From an uncultured Planctomycetaceae bacterium (GTDB lineage Bacteria > Planctomycetota > Planctomycetia > Planctomycetales > Planctomycetaceae): a DNA stretch of 64,000 bases. Shown here piece after piece: positions 1 to 8,705 of the stretch. Where the stretch lies: positions 1-64,000 of the forward strand of contig CALFSX010000012.1 of assembly GCA_937916515.1 (NCBI GenBank), given 5' to 3'. The notes beneath the pieces are model-generated. The model was not told where the DNA came from. It worked only from the letters and a program-made list of their open reading frames with translations, and searched no databases. The translations under genes were made by a program, and so were the position numbers. Each line of letters opens with the position of its first letter. Within the stretch, counting starts at the first letter, position 1.

Positions 1-1767
1 CTGCACGCCCTGTCCCTGCACGCCCGAAACTGCAGGCTGCATTGGGGGCAGCATCTGAACCTGACCTCCTGGATAACCAGCATGGGCATACCCAGCGTCG
101 GCGTACTGAGGCAGCATATTGGCACTTTCCAGACTGTAACCGGAAGCGATGCCTCGATTCTGACCGGTCCCAAAAGGCTGTACCTGATACACATTTGTAT
201 CGGGATTTCCTTCGCTGCGTCCGTATTTATACAGGTCGTCATCGTTTGGATGAGTCACGTAGAAATTCGGTAAAGGCGGCACTTCGTCGGGTTCCATCGC
301 TCGCACAATTTCCGGTGTCACAAGTACCAACAATTCCACTTCGTCTTCCGACGAATTTTTACTGTGAAACAGCCGACTGCCAATGAAAGGAATGTCGCCA
401 AGCAACGGGATGCGGCTAATCTGAGTCGACATTTGGCGAGAGATCAAGCCACCAATCGCCAGCGTCTGTCCTTCTCGCAGTTCGACAGTGGTCTGAACAC
501 GTTTCACGGTGGTTCCAGGGATTCCATTCACTGAACTATTGCCGTCGATGGCACTGAATTCAGGTACAATCTGCATACGAACGAGATCATGATCGATGAC
601 CGTCGGCGTCACCACCATGCTGGTACCGACACCTCGAAACGAAGTATTCTGACCGCCGCCCAATCCGATAATTGTGGGTACGGCAAATTCACCGCCAGCC
701 AGCAAACTGGCAGAATGACCGCTCATGCAGACAATTGTTGGTTCTGCCAGCAATGTGGCGGTGCCGTTTGTCGCCAGCCACTTCAACAACACGTTGATTT
801 CACCGTTTTCGAAAATGCCGCTTAGCGTGGCTCCACTGGCGCCACCCAGGGATGCACCAATACTGTGTCGACCATTGTTGAATAAGGTGTTCCAGTCAAT
901 GCCCATATCTCGCAACTGACTGCGGCTGATCTCCGCAATCACCACGCGCATCTTGATGTTGTATTCGCCGGGAACTTCCAGCATGTTGACGATCGAATCC
1001 TGAAACTGAATGCCTCCACTCTGAAACTGATTCTGCCCCTGACCACCGTTGTTGTACAGATTCGAAGCGTTTCCCGAATTACCACCGTTGCCGCCAAACT
1101 GATTCAACGAACGAAACACTTCCGATCTCACGACCTGCAGAATCTGATCTGCTTCCTCTGGATCGTAAGCCTGCCCCTTCACCAGCACCTGACTACCAAC
1201 CGGAACCAGATACACGTTCGAATTCGGAAACAGCTCCGAAAGACGTCGTTCAAGTCGAGAAAAATGAGCACGCCGCTGCTCTTCCAGATTTTCGTCACGT
1301 ACCACCGTTACTTCATAAATGGCCGGCGCGGCGTGACCTTCAAACCAGATCATCAGGTCGGTTGTTCCCAGTTCCAGACCAACAATCGCCAACTCAGAAG
1401 GACTGTATTGAACATAATTGCAAACTGTGGAATCCGTAACGGCCAGGCGTCTTACGTTACTTCTGGTTAAGACCAACTGGCTATGTCGGCGCTCAACAAC
1501 AAGTTTGAATTCGGGCTTCAAAACGGTTTCGATGTTGGGACTATGCTGAGCCGCCACCTGGCCGGAAATACCGGATCGTTCATAAAACTGCCCTGCCGAT
1601 GCCAAGCGCGTCGCAGAAACCTGAGGTGAACCAGTCAACTGAAGCTGACCAAACACTGAACCAGGAAAACAGGCAAAAACAGCCGCAGCAACAACCAGCA
1701 CACAACTGCGTGCAGTTGTGTGCTGTAAATTTTGAGATTGAAAAAAGTGGTTCATTCCAAATTGCAT
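1..1767 (-). CDS. Secretin (type II/III secretion or pilus-assembly outer-membrane channel), 3' end outside window
   Basis: Outer-membrane secretin of the CpaC/RcpA/GspD type, forming the channel of a pilus or type II-like secretion system. The minus-strand frame stays open from ATG at 1767 to the window edge, giving 589 codons. An AAGGAG-like ribosome site lies about 10 nt upstream. Residues 1-45 read as a signal peptide ending near FPGSVFGQ. A pilus-assembly N-terminal domain follows (around VLKPEFKLVVERRHSQLVLT), then a BON-like segment (GSQVLVKGQAYDPEEADQIL). A Gly/Asn/Gln-rich linker leads into the secretin core, with VELREGQTLAIGGL, ISRIPLLGDIPFIGSRLF and ELLVLVTPEIV, the usual C-terminal secretin block. 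A Gly/Pro/Gln-rich tail runs off the window. No partner secretion genes are visible inside the window. Confidence 0.93.
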   Translation of the reverse strand, partial: MQFGMNHFFQSQNLQHTTARSCVLVVAAAVFACFPGSVFGQLQLTGSPQVSATRLASAGQFYERSGISGQVAAQHSPNIETVLKPEFKLVVERRHSQLVLTRSNVRRLAVTDSTVCNYVQYSPSELAIVGLELGTTDLMIWFEGHAAPAIYEVTVVRDENLEEQRRAHFSRLERRLSELFPNSNVYLVPVGSQVLVKGQAYDPEEADQILQVVRSEVFRSLNQFGGNGGNSGNASNLYNNGGQGQNQFQSGGIQFQDSIVNMLEVPGEYNIKMRVVIAEISRSQLRDMGIDWNTLFNNGRHSIGASLGGASGATLSGIFENGEINVLLKWLATNGTATLLAEPTIVCMSGHSASLLAGGEFAVPTIIGLGGGQNTSFRGVGTSMVVTPTVIDHDLVRMQIVPEFSAIDGNSSVNGIPGTTVKRVQTTVELREGQTLAIGGLISRQMSTQISRIPLLGDIPFIGSRLFHSKNSSEDEVELLVLVTPEIVRAMEPDEVPPLPNFYVTHPNDDDLYKYGRSEGNPDTNVYQVQPFGTGQNRGIASGYSLESANMLPQYADAGYAHAGYPGGQVQMLPPMQPAVSGVQGQGVQ

Positions 1768-2440
1768 TTCGAAGGTGCTCCTTCAAGGTTGCATCTTCGG
1801 CATAGGCACAGCCGCACCGATGGTATCCCGCTCAAAGCGCACGCATGCAGCAAACTCCGGGGATACGGATACACTTCCCTCCATCGACTAAAGCAGAACT
1901 TCAACTTTTCACCGGTCTGCCGATATATTCAATTCGGTTGAAACAATTTCTTCGGTTAGGCAAGCTGCACAAACATGGGGGATTCTCGGAGAGAGCGGGC
2001 TGTAAAGTAAACCGACAAAAACTGAGCAAATGCATAACAGTAATGTCGTTGACCGCGCAATTCTGCAACCAGCGGTTTGTCTGCGGCTATTGCAGTAGCC
2101 GCAGTCGCCAGCCTTTGAGATTCAAGGGCAAAGCAACTGAAGCTCTGTCGAGTTGCGAGACCGTCCACCTCAAAGATTTAGCCCCGACAAAGGCACGGGA
2201 AGCAAAATCACAGAAACGCTTAGACGCCGGTCAATGAGTGATGCTGGATGTGCAACCTTAACGGTTAGGCAGAACGGATAGTTCCATTTACAACGATCCC
2301 TCTGAAGCCAACACTTTTTCAGGTTAGGAAAAAGAAGCCGCCAAGGACGTCCGATAGCTGAGGCAAAGGCCGAGCCCTTGCTCGCCATTTTGTAAATTCG
2401 ACTTCAGAGATCGGCCATCCCCGGCAGGAAGCAAGTCGCG
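1768..2440. other. Non-coding stretch between divergent genes
   Basis: About 670 bp separates the secretin start from the start of the plus-strand secreted protein, so it should hold both promoters. Open frames of 60-130 codons exist here but resemble no family, have low-complexity mixed content and lack ribosome sites. A TTAACGGTT motif lies at 2258-2266; it recurs in two other intergenic regions of the window. I see no RNA gene here. Confidence 0.5.
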
Positions 2441-3118
2441 ATGCGAACTCACACACCAGTAAATGGTTCCACCAGCCAAAGTGAACGTAACTTCGAAAGA
2501 AGAACCGATGTCGGAACGTGTGCATCAATCGCCTGCCGCAACACGCTGGTCACTATGGTATTGACTTTTGCATTCGCAATGACAAGCACTGCCTGGGCTC
2601 AGGAATGCGGTTGTTCACCTGCGGAATCGTATGCTGGCGGTTATTACTCAGGTGGATCAGCCGGGCAACTGTTTCCGTACGACCAACAGGACACCTGGCT
2701 TCACGGACAACATCAGCGAGTTCCATCCTACGGCGGCTACGGCAGTTTTCGACCGTATAACTATCGCCATGTCGCTCCACAGGCACAGATCGCGTCAGGC
2801 TGGGGAGCCACACATGGCATGACGTATTCTCAACAGTTCTTCAACAAGTATCGCAATTCGTACCTTGATGGAAATCTTCAGGCGAACGTCGGTAACAACG
2901 CACACGGCCAGAACGTACAAACCGGGCAACCTCAAACTGGAACGCCACCGTTTGCTGGCCTTGTCAGCTTCCCACGCGTTCAACCTAACACTGAACACGC
3001 TGCTCCTCTGCTATCCCCAATACTCCAGCAAAGCTCCCTGAAACCACAACGATCGGTGGCAGTTCCCAGTGGTCCACCGATTCACGTTTACCCTGCGTCT
3101 GCGACCCTACGAAACTGA
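2441..3118 (+). CDS. Secreted Gly/Tyr/Gln-rich hypothetical protein
   Basis: 225 aa, family not recognised. The ATG at 2441 is preceded by an AGGAAG ribosome site. The first 38 residues are polar, then a hydrophobic stretch (TLVTMVLTFAFAMTSTAWA) ends at an AQE cleavage-like site near residue 53, giving a signal peptide with an extended n-region. The mature part begins with CGC and is rich in Gly, Tyr, Gln, Asn and Ser, with patches such as GGYYSGGSAGQ and YGGYGSFRPYNYR and no catalytic motif. It looks like a structural or surface-exposed low-complexity protein. It is divergent from the secretin gene and followed by a strong terminator at 3303-3342, so it is probably monocistronic. Confidence 0.7.
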   Translation: MRTHTPVNGSTSQSERNFERRTDVGTCASIACRNTLVTMVLTFAFAMTSTAWAQECGCSPAESYAGGYYSGGSAGQLFPYDQQDTWLHGQHQRVPSYGGYGSFRPYNYRHVAPQAQIASGWGATHGMTYSQQFFNKYRNSYLDGNLQANVGNNAHGQNVQTGQPQTGTPPFAGLVSFPRVQPNTEHAAPLLSPILQQSSLKPQRSVAVPSGPPIHVYPASATLRN

Positions 3119-3302
3119 AAGCGTTCAGCCATCGACCGCGACAGCCGCGATCGTGGCGTGCAGCATTTGTCTCGTTGAAATCACATTGCAAAAGTCGGAT
3201 CGCATTCCGGCACACTGTGCATGAACGGTTTCACACATCCAACGAATTCTGAAACTTCTTCGCATACCGGAACCGTGCCTGCAGACCTGTGTTCGCAAAA
3301 GC

Positions 3303-3342
3303 AAACGTGTCACCGTCCCAATCGATGGATCGTGACACGTTT
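3303..3342 (+). terminator. Rho-independent-type terminator
   Basis: A perfect 11-bp inverted repeat (AAACGTGTCAC at 3303-3313, GTGACACGTTT at 3332-3342) with an 18-nt loop, followed by a T-rich run (TTCTGTTT). It lies about 185 nt after the stop of the secreted-protein gene and 60 nt before the next start. A long form of the next reading frame would run through it, which argues for the shorter start at 3403. Confidence 0.75.
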
Positions 3343-3402
3343 TTCTGTTTGAATGCGGACAGTTGCGCCCGTAAGTTCTTTCCATTCAATGAAAATTCCA
3401 CG

Positions 3403-4209
3403 ATGAAAATTGCCCGCCTTTTGCTATCCGACAGTTCAGAGTGTTACGCTAGCGTGCAGCCTGATGGATCCTACAATCAACTGGATGGTTGCTTGTTTGA
3501 AGGTCTTTCTGAAACAGGTAAGACAGTCACAGGAAAACTGTTAGCTCCACTGGTTCCGGTAGACATCCTGTGCATCGGTCTGAACTATCGGAAGCACGCA
3601 GCAGAAGGCGGTTCAGCTCCGCCGGAAAATCCGATCCTGTTCATGAAGACCGTCAGCACGCTGCAGAACCCCGGCGACCCAATTGTGTTGCCAACGAAAC
3701 TTAAGAGCAACAAAGTCGACTATGAATGCGAATTAGCAGTGATCATTGGCAAGCGATGCCTCAACGTATCGAGAGCGGACGCTCTTGACTATGTGCTGGG
3801 CTACACTGCCGCTAACGACGTAAGCGCCCGCGACTGGCAAAAAAACGGAGGAGGAGGCCAGTGGTGTCGCGGCAAGACATTTAACACGTTCTGCCCATTA
3901 GGACCGCACCTGATCACTGCCGACGAAATCCCCAATCCCAACTCGCTGTCGATCAAGACGATTCTTAACGGCAAAACAATGCAGGACTGGAACACCGATG
4001 ACATGATCTTCGATGTTCCCACACTGATTGAATTTTTAAGCGCGAGCACCGTCTTGCTGCCGGGCACGGTCATCTTAACGGGCACTCCGCATGGAGTCGG
4101 CTTCGCTCAGGATCCTCCCGTGTTTCTTAAACAAGGCGACAGCGTAACCATTAAAATTGAAAACATTGGCTCACTCACAAACCCTGTCGTGGATGAAGTA
4201 CTTTCATAA
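3403..4209 (+). CDS. Fumarylacetoacetate hydrolase (FAH) family protein
   Basis: 268 aa. Members of this family hydrolyse or decarboxylate/isomerise 1,3-dioxo acids using a divalent metal, in aromatic or sugar-acid breakdown. The family core is clear: CIGLNYRKHAAE, NPILFMKTVSTL, the metal-binding DYECELAVIIG block, YVLGYTAANDVSARDWQ, GKTFNTFCPLGPHL and the C-terminal LLPGTVILTGTPHGVGF with GDSVTIKIENIGSLTNPV. Length and order match 2-hydroxyhepta-2,4-diene-1,7-dioate isomerase-like FAH proteins. I chose ATG 3403 over an in-frame upstream start at 3289 because the upstream stretch contains a terminator hairpin and the family homology begins at MKIARLL. Substrate cannot be told from sequence. 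Confidence 0.92.
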   Translation: MKIARLLLSDSSECYASVQPDGSYNQLDGCLFEGLSETGKTVTGKLLAPLVPVDILCIGLNYRKHAAEGGSAPPENPILFMKTVSTLQNPGDPIVLPTKLKSNKVDYECELAVIIGKRCLNVSRADALDYVLGYTAANDVSARDWQKNGGGGQWCRGKTFNTFCPLGPHLITADEIPNPNSLSIKTILNGKTMQDWNTDDMIFDVPTLIEFLSASTVLLPGTVILTGTPHGVGFAQDPPVFLKQGDSVTIKIENIGSLTNPVVDEVLS

Positions 4210-4223
4210 GTCCGGCGCTCTGA

Positions 4224-4256
4224 TCGTGGGTCGAATCCGACAGAACCGACCCACGA
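4224..4256 (+). terminator. Hairpin after FAH gene
   Basis: A 10-bp perfect inverted repeat (core CGTGGGTCG at 4225-4233 and CGACCCACG at 4247-4255, plus a flanking T-A pair) with a 13-nt loop, 15 nt after the FAH stop. There is no clear T-tract. It sits just before the first codon of the short GNAT frame, so that frame is probably not in a simple operon with FAH. Confidence 0.5.
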
Positions 4257-4262
4257 ACAGAT

Positions 4263-4661
4263 TTGTCAGACATCATAGATGTGAGCCCCGAAACGCCGCA
4301 TTCACCCGGGACGACGCCGCACCGAAGTCAGCTAATTTATGTGGCTGAAGATGCGAACCTGATGGCCGGATTCATGAGCCTTACCCAAGGCGGGTGTATC
4401 GACTTCACCTACATTCGATTTGAATACCGAGGTCACGGATTATTCCGCCGGCTTTATGAAAAAATCGAATCTCATGCGCTCGCCAGCGATGTTGCTGAGC
4501 TATGGGTGCACGCGAGCTTAACTGCTCAACCAGCATTTTCCACATTGGGATTTACGGTCGTCATGCAGGAAACCGTCAACATCGGCGACCAGAAACTGAA
4601 ACGTTTTGAGATGCGAAAACTACTGACCAACAACACCGCAGAATCTGCTGTACGGCAGTAA
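4263..4661 (+). CDS. GNAT-family acetyltransferase, N-terminally short (possibly a remnant)
   Basis: 132 aa from a TTG codon; no ATG is available in frame upstream. Residues 24-125 fit the GNAT core: LIYVAEDANLMAGFMSL (strand 2-3), IDFTYIRFEYRGHGLFRRLYEKIESHA with the acetyl-CoA pyrophosphate-binding RGHGLF motif, then ELWVHASLTAQPAFSTLGFTVV and a closing FEMRKLL strand, closest in style to YafP-like GNATs. The usual first 40-50 residues (helices alpha1-alpha2, acceptor-side elements) are missing and replaced by a Ser/Pro/Thr-rich stretch. It is either a truncated gene or one whose start is not visible. It converges on the TauD-type gene. Confidence 0.6.
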   Translation: MSDIIDVSPETPHSPGTTPHRSQLIYVAEDANLMAGFMSLTQGGCIDFTYIRFEYRGHGLFRRLYEKIESHALASDVAELWVHASLTAQPAFSTLGFTVVMQETVNIGDQKLKRFEMRKLLTNNTAESAVRQ

Positions 4662-4687
4662 GAAAGTCGCTCAGCCCGCCGAAGACA

Positions 4688-4716
4688 CCGCGATTCCAGC
4701 GAGGCAGGAATCGCGG
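4688..4716. terminator. Bidirectional terminator hairpin between convergent genes
   Basis: Perfect 10-bp inverted repeat CCGCGATTCC (4688-4697) / GGAATCGCGG (4707-4716) with a 9-nt loop, in the 70-bp gap between the 3' ends of the GNAT gene (plus) and the dioxygenase gene (minus). No long T-tract on either side. Confidence 0.6.
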
Positions 4717-4731
4717 CAGCCAGGCCAGAGG

Positions 4732-5706
4732 CTAAGACGCAACCAGCGAAGCCAGTACTTTGCGAGTTCCCGTAAACGTGCGACGACCATGCATGGCCAC
4801 ATAGTTGTCAACCAACGCAACGTCGCCGGTTTGCCAGGGAATGTCGAACGAGATCTCATCGGCCAGCTCAATTACCTTGGCCATCACAGCCTTATCAAGT
4901 GCAGAACCGTCGCCGAACGTGATCGATTTTGAAGGGTCGTTTCGAACATCCTTCCAGCCACGAAATGCGGCGATCAATTGATTGAAGAAGGCCGTTCGAC
5001 CGTCACCAAGATCTCGCACTGCCGGCAACCTCGGTGTCGTTACCTTCAGGCAGCCATTCGACTGCCATTCCCAGGTGTATCCCAACGACGACATTCTGGC
5101 CTCCGCCTGTTCGGGCGTGGTTGCCTTCCACGTACTTTGCCAACTTCGCCCCATGCCGGACGCGGCATCATCGGCTGCTGGCATAATATGAGAATACAAC
5201 AGGCCTTTTGTTGTGCAATCAGCGGCGAATTGCGGAAGTTCGCGTTTCAATCTCGCAAAAAGTACATCGCTACGACAAATGGGAGTTGCCCCACCCTGCT
5301 GAGCTGCCATTTCACAAAAGAAGAACAACTTGCTGGGAAAGATGGGCGTTTGCGCCATTTCGTGATGCAGAAAGATGCTGACATCTGCGGGCGCTTCATT
5401 CGCTGTAAAAACGCGAGGTGTCCGGTTAGTTCTGACCGCGTTGGACAAGGAGTCTTCGTAGGTGAAATTCGGCAACCCGAAAGCTGCAATAAACTGATCA
5501 AAGTCCTGTGCCGTTTGCACGGGAAACCCACGAAACAGAATCGCGCCATGATCAAACGCTTTCCGGCACAGCGAATCACTATTTTCGGTCAGCCAAACAG
5601 CAGCGCCATCCAGACTCAACGCATCTTCACACTGCAAAATCAGTGGAAACAAAGAACTGCCATCGTCTGTGCGTAAACCATCAACTTGAATTTCAGAAAC
5701 CTGCAT
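4732..5706 (-). CDS. TauD/TfdA-type Fe(II)/2-oxoglutarate dioxygenase (SyrP-like)
   Basis: 324 aa. Cupin-fold non-heme iron dioxygenase family that hydroxylates small molecules using 2-oxoglutarate. Visible hallmarks: GAILFRGFPV near residue 55, the iron-binding H-x-E of FLHHEMAQ (H114, E116), FFCEMAAQQGGATPICRS, the distal iron ligand in VDNYVAMHGRRTF (about H306), and an Arg cluster (RRTFTGTR) where the family binds 2-oxoglutarate. The layout resembles the SyrP/clavaminate-synthase-like branch rather than taurine dioxygenase. A longer in-frame start 16 codons upstream adds a hydrophobic stretch absent from the family, so the ATG at 5706 is preferred. Neighbours do not reveal the substrate. 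Confidence 0.88.
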   Translation of the reverse strand: MQVSEIQVDGLRTDDGSSLFPLILQCEDALSLDGAAVWLTENSDSLCRKAFDHGAILFRGFPVQTAQDFDQFIAAFGLPNFTYEDSLSNAVRTNRTPRVFTANEAPADVSIFLHHEMAQTPIFPSKLFFFCEMAAQQGGATPICRSDVLFARLKRELPQFAADCTTKGLLYSHIMPAADDAASGMGRSWQSTWKATTPEQAEARMSSLGYTWEWQSNGCLKVTTPRLPAVRDLGDGRTAFFNQLIAAFRGWKDVRNDPSKSITFGDGSALDKAVMAKVIELADEISFDIPWQTGDVALVDNYVAMHGRRTFTGTRKVLASLVAS

Positions 5707-5860
5707 TGCGTCCACCTGTTGAACTGAAAAAAAGATCAGTACGGGAATTAACATCGACGGATCTTAGCAGACTTCAGTCCGTGAGTCTTAGTCACCAGGC
5801 AGCTCACAATGTGCTGTTACTCACTAATTGGCGGCAGGGCAATTAATGGAGCAACAATCA

Positions 5861-7387
5861 TCATTCGTAGATCGGAAGAAACGTATTGAAGGCAGCCTCA
5901 CCAAAATGACCGGGATCGTTGAATCGACGATTTTGATCAAGAGCAGAGATCGCCGCCATTTGAGCATCGCTTAGCTCAAAATTAAATACGTTGATGTTTT
6001 CGATCATACGTTGTTTGCTGGACGTCTTTGGAATAACGGCCGTTCCTCGCTGAACACCCCATCGCAACAACACCTGAGCGACAGTTTTTCCGGTTGCATT
6101 GGCAACTTCCCTGACGACCGGATGCTCCATGACGGCCTCTGACGGATCCGCCATTCCTAAACTAAAATAGCTTTGAGCACCCAATGGAGAGAATGCGGTG
6201 TAGGTAATTTTTTCCTGCTGGCAGTACCGCAGCAACTTTTCCTGCGTCAGATAAGGGTGCGTTTCAACCTGCAAAACCGCAGGGCGAATATGAGCATAAG
6301 TCAGCAAGTCACGAATCTGGCTGGTGCCGAAATTGCAAATTCCAATATTTCTAACCAAACCACTCTTCGCCAGTTCTTCCATGGCCTGCCATGTTTCGCT
6401 GACTGGAACTCGAGCTTCTTCGATGGTCGGATTTTTTGCGTCTGGATCAAACAACCAACCTGGTGGGTAGCTCTTTTCGAAAGGCACAAATCGCTGTGCA
6501 ATCGGAAAGTGGATCAAATAAAGATCCAGATAGTCCAGCCCCAGATCTTCCAACGATCGTTCGCACGCTATTCGCACGTGATCAGCCGCGTGATACGTAT
6601 TCCACAGTTTTGATGTAACCCAAAGGTCCTCGCGGTCGCACACTCCATCGCTGATTGCGCTGGCAATGCCCTGCCCGACTTCGACTTCATTGCCATAGTC
6701 GCAGGCACAGTCCAGATGTCGATATCCGACCTCAATTGCCGTGCGGCAGACTTCAGCAGTCTTGTCTTTATCGACCTTCCAAAAACCGAAGCCAACCTTG
6801 GGGAACCGTGCGCCCCACTTCATGTTGAAGCAGTCTACCTGATCTGCAAAACCAGCTGCTGGAACGTCACTATTTTCATTACTCATGCTTGAAACTTCCA
6901 CATCGGAAACGACCGTCTTCGGTGCCCGATTCTTAACCTTCACCGTGGGCTGAACAGCTTCGACAACACCTGGCTCAGCCACCACAACTGCCGACTCGCG
7001 ATCATCTGCAACGACGATGTCACTCACAACGGGCTGCAAGCTCAAGACATCATCGGCAACCAATTCGTCTGGCGGCGCAATTTTTGTTGCAGTCACAGAT
7101 TCCTGCGGAACAGGCCTGACAAACTTACGCGAAGCTTTCTTCTTTTGCTTTTTCGCAACTGCGGTCGCAAGCTTCACTGTCGCCGACGGCTTTTGAGCCT
7201 TCTTTTTGACGCTGGCGGACTTCTTCCGCTTTTTCGTCGTTTTTGCTTTGGCCGCCTTCTTCAGCTTTTTGACGTCAGCCATATCGTCACTCGATTCATC
7301 ACGCACTGCATCTGCCTGCGGCTGATCTTCATCGCCCCAGAAAAACTGCATTTGCCCCGGCAAGACAACGTTGTTCTCTTCCACCAC
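5861..7387 (-). CDS. Aldo/keto reductase with a Lys/Ala-rich, histone H1-like N-terminal extension
   Basis: 508 aa from GTG. Residues 185-508 form a complete aldo/keto reductase barrel with the catalytic tetrad visible: D226 (RHLDCA), Y231 (CDYGNE), K260 (VTSKLW) and H293 (LIHFPI). The nucleotide-binding end is WGVQRGTAVIPKTSS. This enzyme class reduces aldehydes or ketones with NAD(P)H in the cytoplasm. Residues 38-92 are a run of Lys, Ala and Ser (KKLKKAAKAKTTKKRKK and similar), followed by an acidic/Val-rich linker to about 165. The frame is open throughout, so this is a real in-frame fusion or a long 5' extension. An internal ATG at 6886 has GGAAG eight bases upstream and would give a standard 341-aa reductase. 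Other possible starts are ATG at 7351 and 7282. Confidence 0.85.
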   Translation of the reverse strand: MVEENNVVLPGQMQFFWGDEDQPQADAVRDESSDDMADVKKLKKAAKAKTTKKRKKSASVKKKAQKPSATVKLATAVAKKQKKKASRKFVRPVPQESVTATKIAPPDELVADDVLSLQPVVSDIVVADDRESAVVVAEPGVVEAVQPTVKVKNRAPKTVVSDVEVSSMSNENSDVPAAGFADQVDCFNMKWGARFPKVGFGFWKVDKDKTAEVCRTAIEVGYRHLDCACDYGNEVEVGQGIASAISDGVCDREDLWVTSKLWNTYHAADHVRIACERSLEDLGLDYLDLYLIHFPIAQRFVPFEKSYPPGWLFDPDAKNPTIEEARVPVSETWQAMEELAKSGLVRNIGICNFGTSQIRDLLTYAHIRPAVLQVETHPYLTQEKLLRYCQQEKITYTAFSPLGAQSYFSLGMADPSEAVMEHPVVREVANATGKTVAQVLLRWGVQRGTAVIPKTSSKQRMIENINVFNFELSDAQMAAISALDQNRRFNDPGHFGEAAFNTFLPIYE

Positions 7388-8164
7388 TGCAACCTGAATT
7401 AAGAAGTCGTTTGCGAAATTACGAATCTCCGAACCTGAATCAGGTCAAACGACCTGGTCACGTCTTCAGCTTCAAGGACCAACGTCCGCAAACATCAAAA
7501 AGTACAGGGAATATACGTCTTCCCAGCTTACACCTGAAGGCTCACTTCATTGTCAGCAGCAGCAGAGGATTCGCAAGAATTTGAGGATTTTGCCGCCCAA
7601 AGGTCGGGTTAATTCACGTAAATCCGCACCATCTTCAACAGAACCCTGAGTCAGCACATCTACCACCACTCACGCGACAAGCCGCATTCATTTCTGCAGC
7701 CCCTCTGAAAAAGCCGCAAAACAAAGGACACCAACGGCGATCGAACCGATTTCCAACAGCCTTCCATCGTTCAAGCTTTGCGAATCGAAGAAAGTGTTTT
7801 CAATGACGTCTGCCCGAATTTACTATGAAAAACGTGCATTAAACGGCCCCGAACGCCTTTGCTGAAGCCGCTTTGACATAAGACGTGCCCAAGAAAACCT
7901 GATCACTGGATCTGCCAGCGACATGTTCTTGAATTTCCCAAATGCGTTTGTGATTCGGCCGAATTCCGTAGATCATAGGTCAAGAGGCAAGTCCGCATTC
8001 GCAAACGCGACTACGATTCGTGCAGACTGATGTCGAGCTGGTATTTTCCACCTTGAAAGATCGGCTCCAAACAACGTCCGTGCATTCTCCGTAAGCCACG
8101 ATCCTCCAGAGACTTCGAATAACGAATTAACATCACACAACTCAATTCGAAAGACCATAAGACG
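7388..8164. other. Long non-coding stretch between divergent genes
   Basis: About 780 bp between the starts of the reductase (minus) and the peroxiredoxin (plus). I find no credible open frame in any phase. A short hairpin-capable AGGTC-AAACG-ACCT element lies near 7439-7455. The length is well beyond what two promoters need, so an untranslated RNA or long leaders are possible, but nothing in the sequence identifies one. Confidence 0.4.
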
Positions 8165-8644
8165 ATGACAAACTGGGTACAAGTCGGCAACGACGCTCCT
8201 GAATTTTCGCTGCAAGCCACCGATGGCAGCACTGTGCAACTTTCAAAACTTAAAGGCCAACCGGTTGTTCTGTACTTTTACCCCAAAGATGATACTCCCG
8301 GATGCACCATCGAAGCCTGTGCATTCCGAGACCGCAAGTCTGAACTTGCCGACCTGGGAGCTGTTGTGCTGGGAGTCAGCCCGGACGACATCGCAAGCCA
8401 TGGCGCGTTCACCGAAAAGTTTGATCTGAACTTTCCGCTGCTCGCCGACACAGATCACAAAGTCGCCGAAGCCTATGGCGCCTGGCGAGAGCGAACTCGT
8501 GATGGAAAGACGTTCATGGGAATTCAACGATCTACGTTTGTGATCGACGCAACGGGCAAGCTTGCCAATGTCTGGGAAACCGTCAACGTCGAAGGACACG
8601 ATGCAGAAGTGATCGCTGCATTGCAGAAAATCACAGGCAACTAA
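8165..8644 (+). CDS. bcp: Thioredoxin-dependent peroxiredoxin, PrxQ/Bcp type
   Basis: 159 aa, the normal length of bacterioferritin comigratory protein. It reduces hydroperoxides in the cytoplasm. Family landmarks: APEFSLQATDG, VVLYFYPKDDTPGCTIEACAFRD with peroxidatic C47 and the nearby resolving C52 (spacing of five, the alpha2-type PrxQ layout), VVLGVSPDD, FPLLADTD and STFVIDATGKL. The start fits the family exactly. It lies 60 bp upstream of a co-oriented sulfatase gene, with no terminator between them, so read-through is possible, though the functions are not obviously linked. Confidence 0.96.
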   Translation: MTNWVQVGNDAPEFSLQATDGSTVQLSKLKGQPVVLYFYPKDDTPGCTIEACAFRDRKSELADLGAVVLGVSPDDIASHGAFTEKFDLNFPLLADTDHKVAEAYGAWRERTRDGKTFMGIQRSTFVIDATGKLANVWETVNVEGHDAEVIAALQKITGN

Positions 8645-8705
8645 TTCAACGCACACAGCCCATCAAGAATCAAACCTCCACTTTATTTTCCCCGTGGATT
8701 GCCAA

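Noticed and set aside
1845-2237. 130-codon plus-strand frame in the gap upstream of the secreted protein
   Set aside because: No ribosome site, no family resemblance, mixed composition, overlaps equally long frames on the other strand.
4226-4256. A GGTCGAATCC string that resembles a tRNA T-arm
   Set aside because: No cloverleaf can be drawn around it; it is part of a 10-bp inverted repeat between two genes.
4978-5676. 232-codon plus-strand frame
   Set aside because: Antisense to the dioxygenase gene, which has clear iron-binding motifs.
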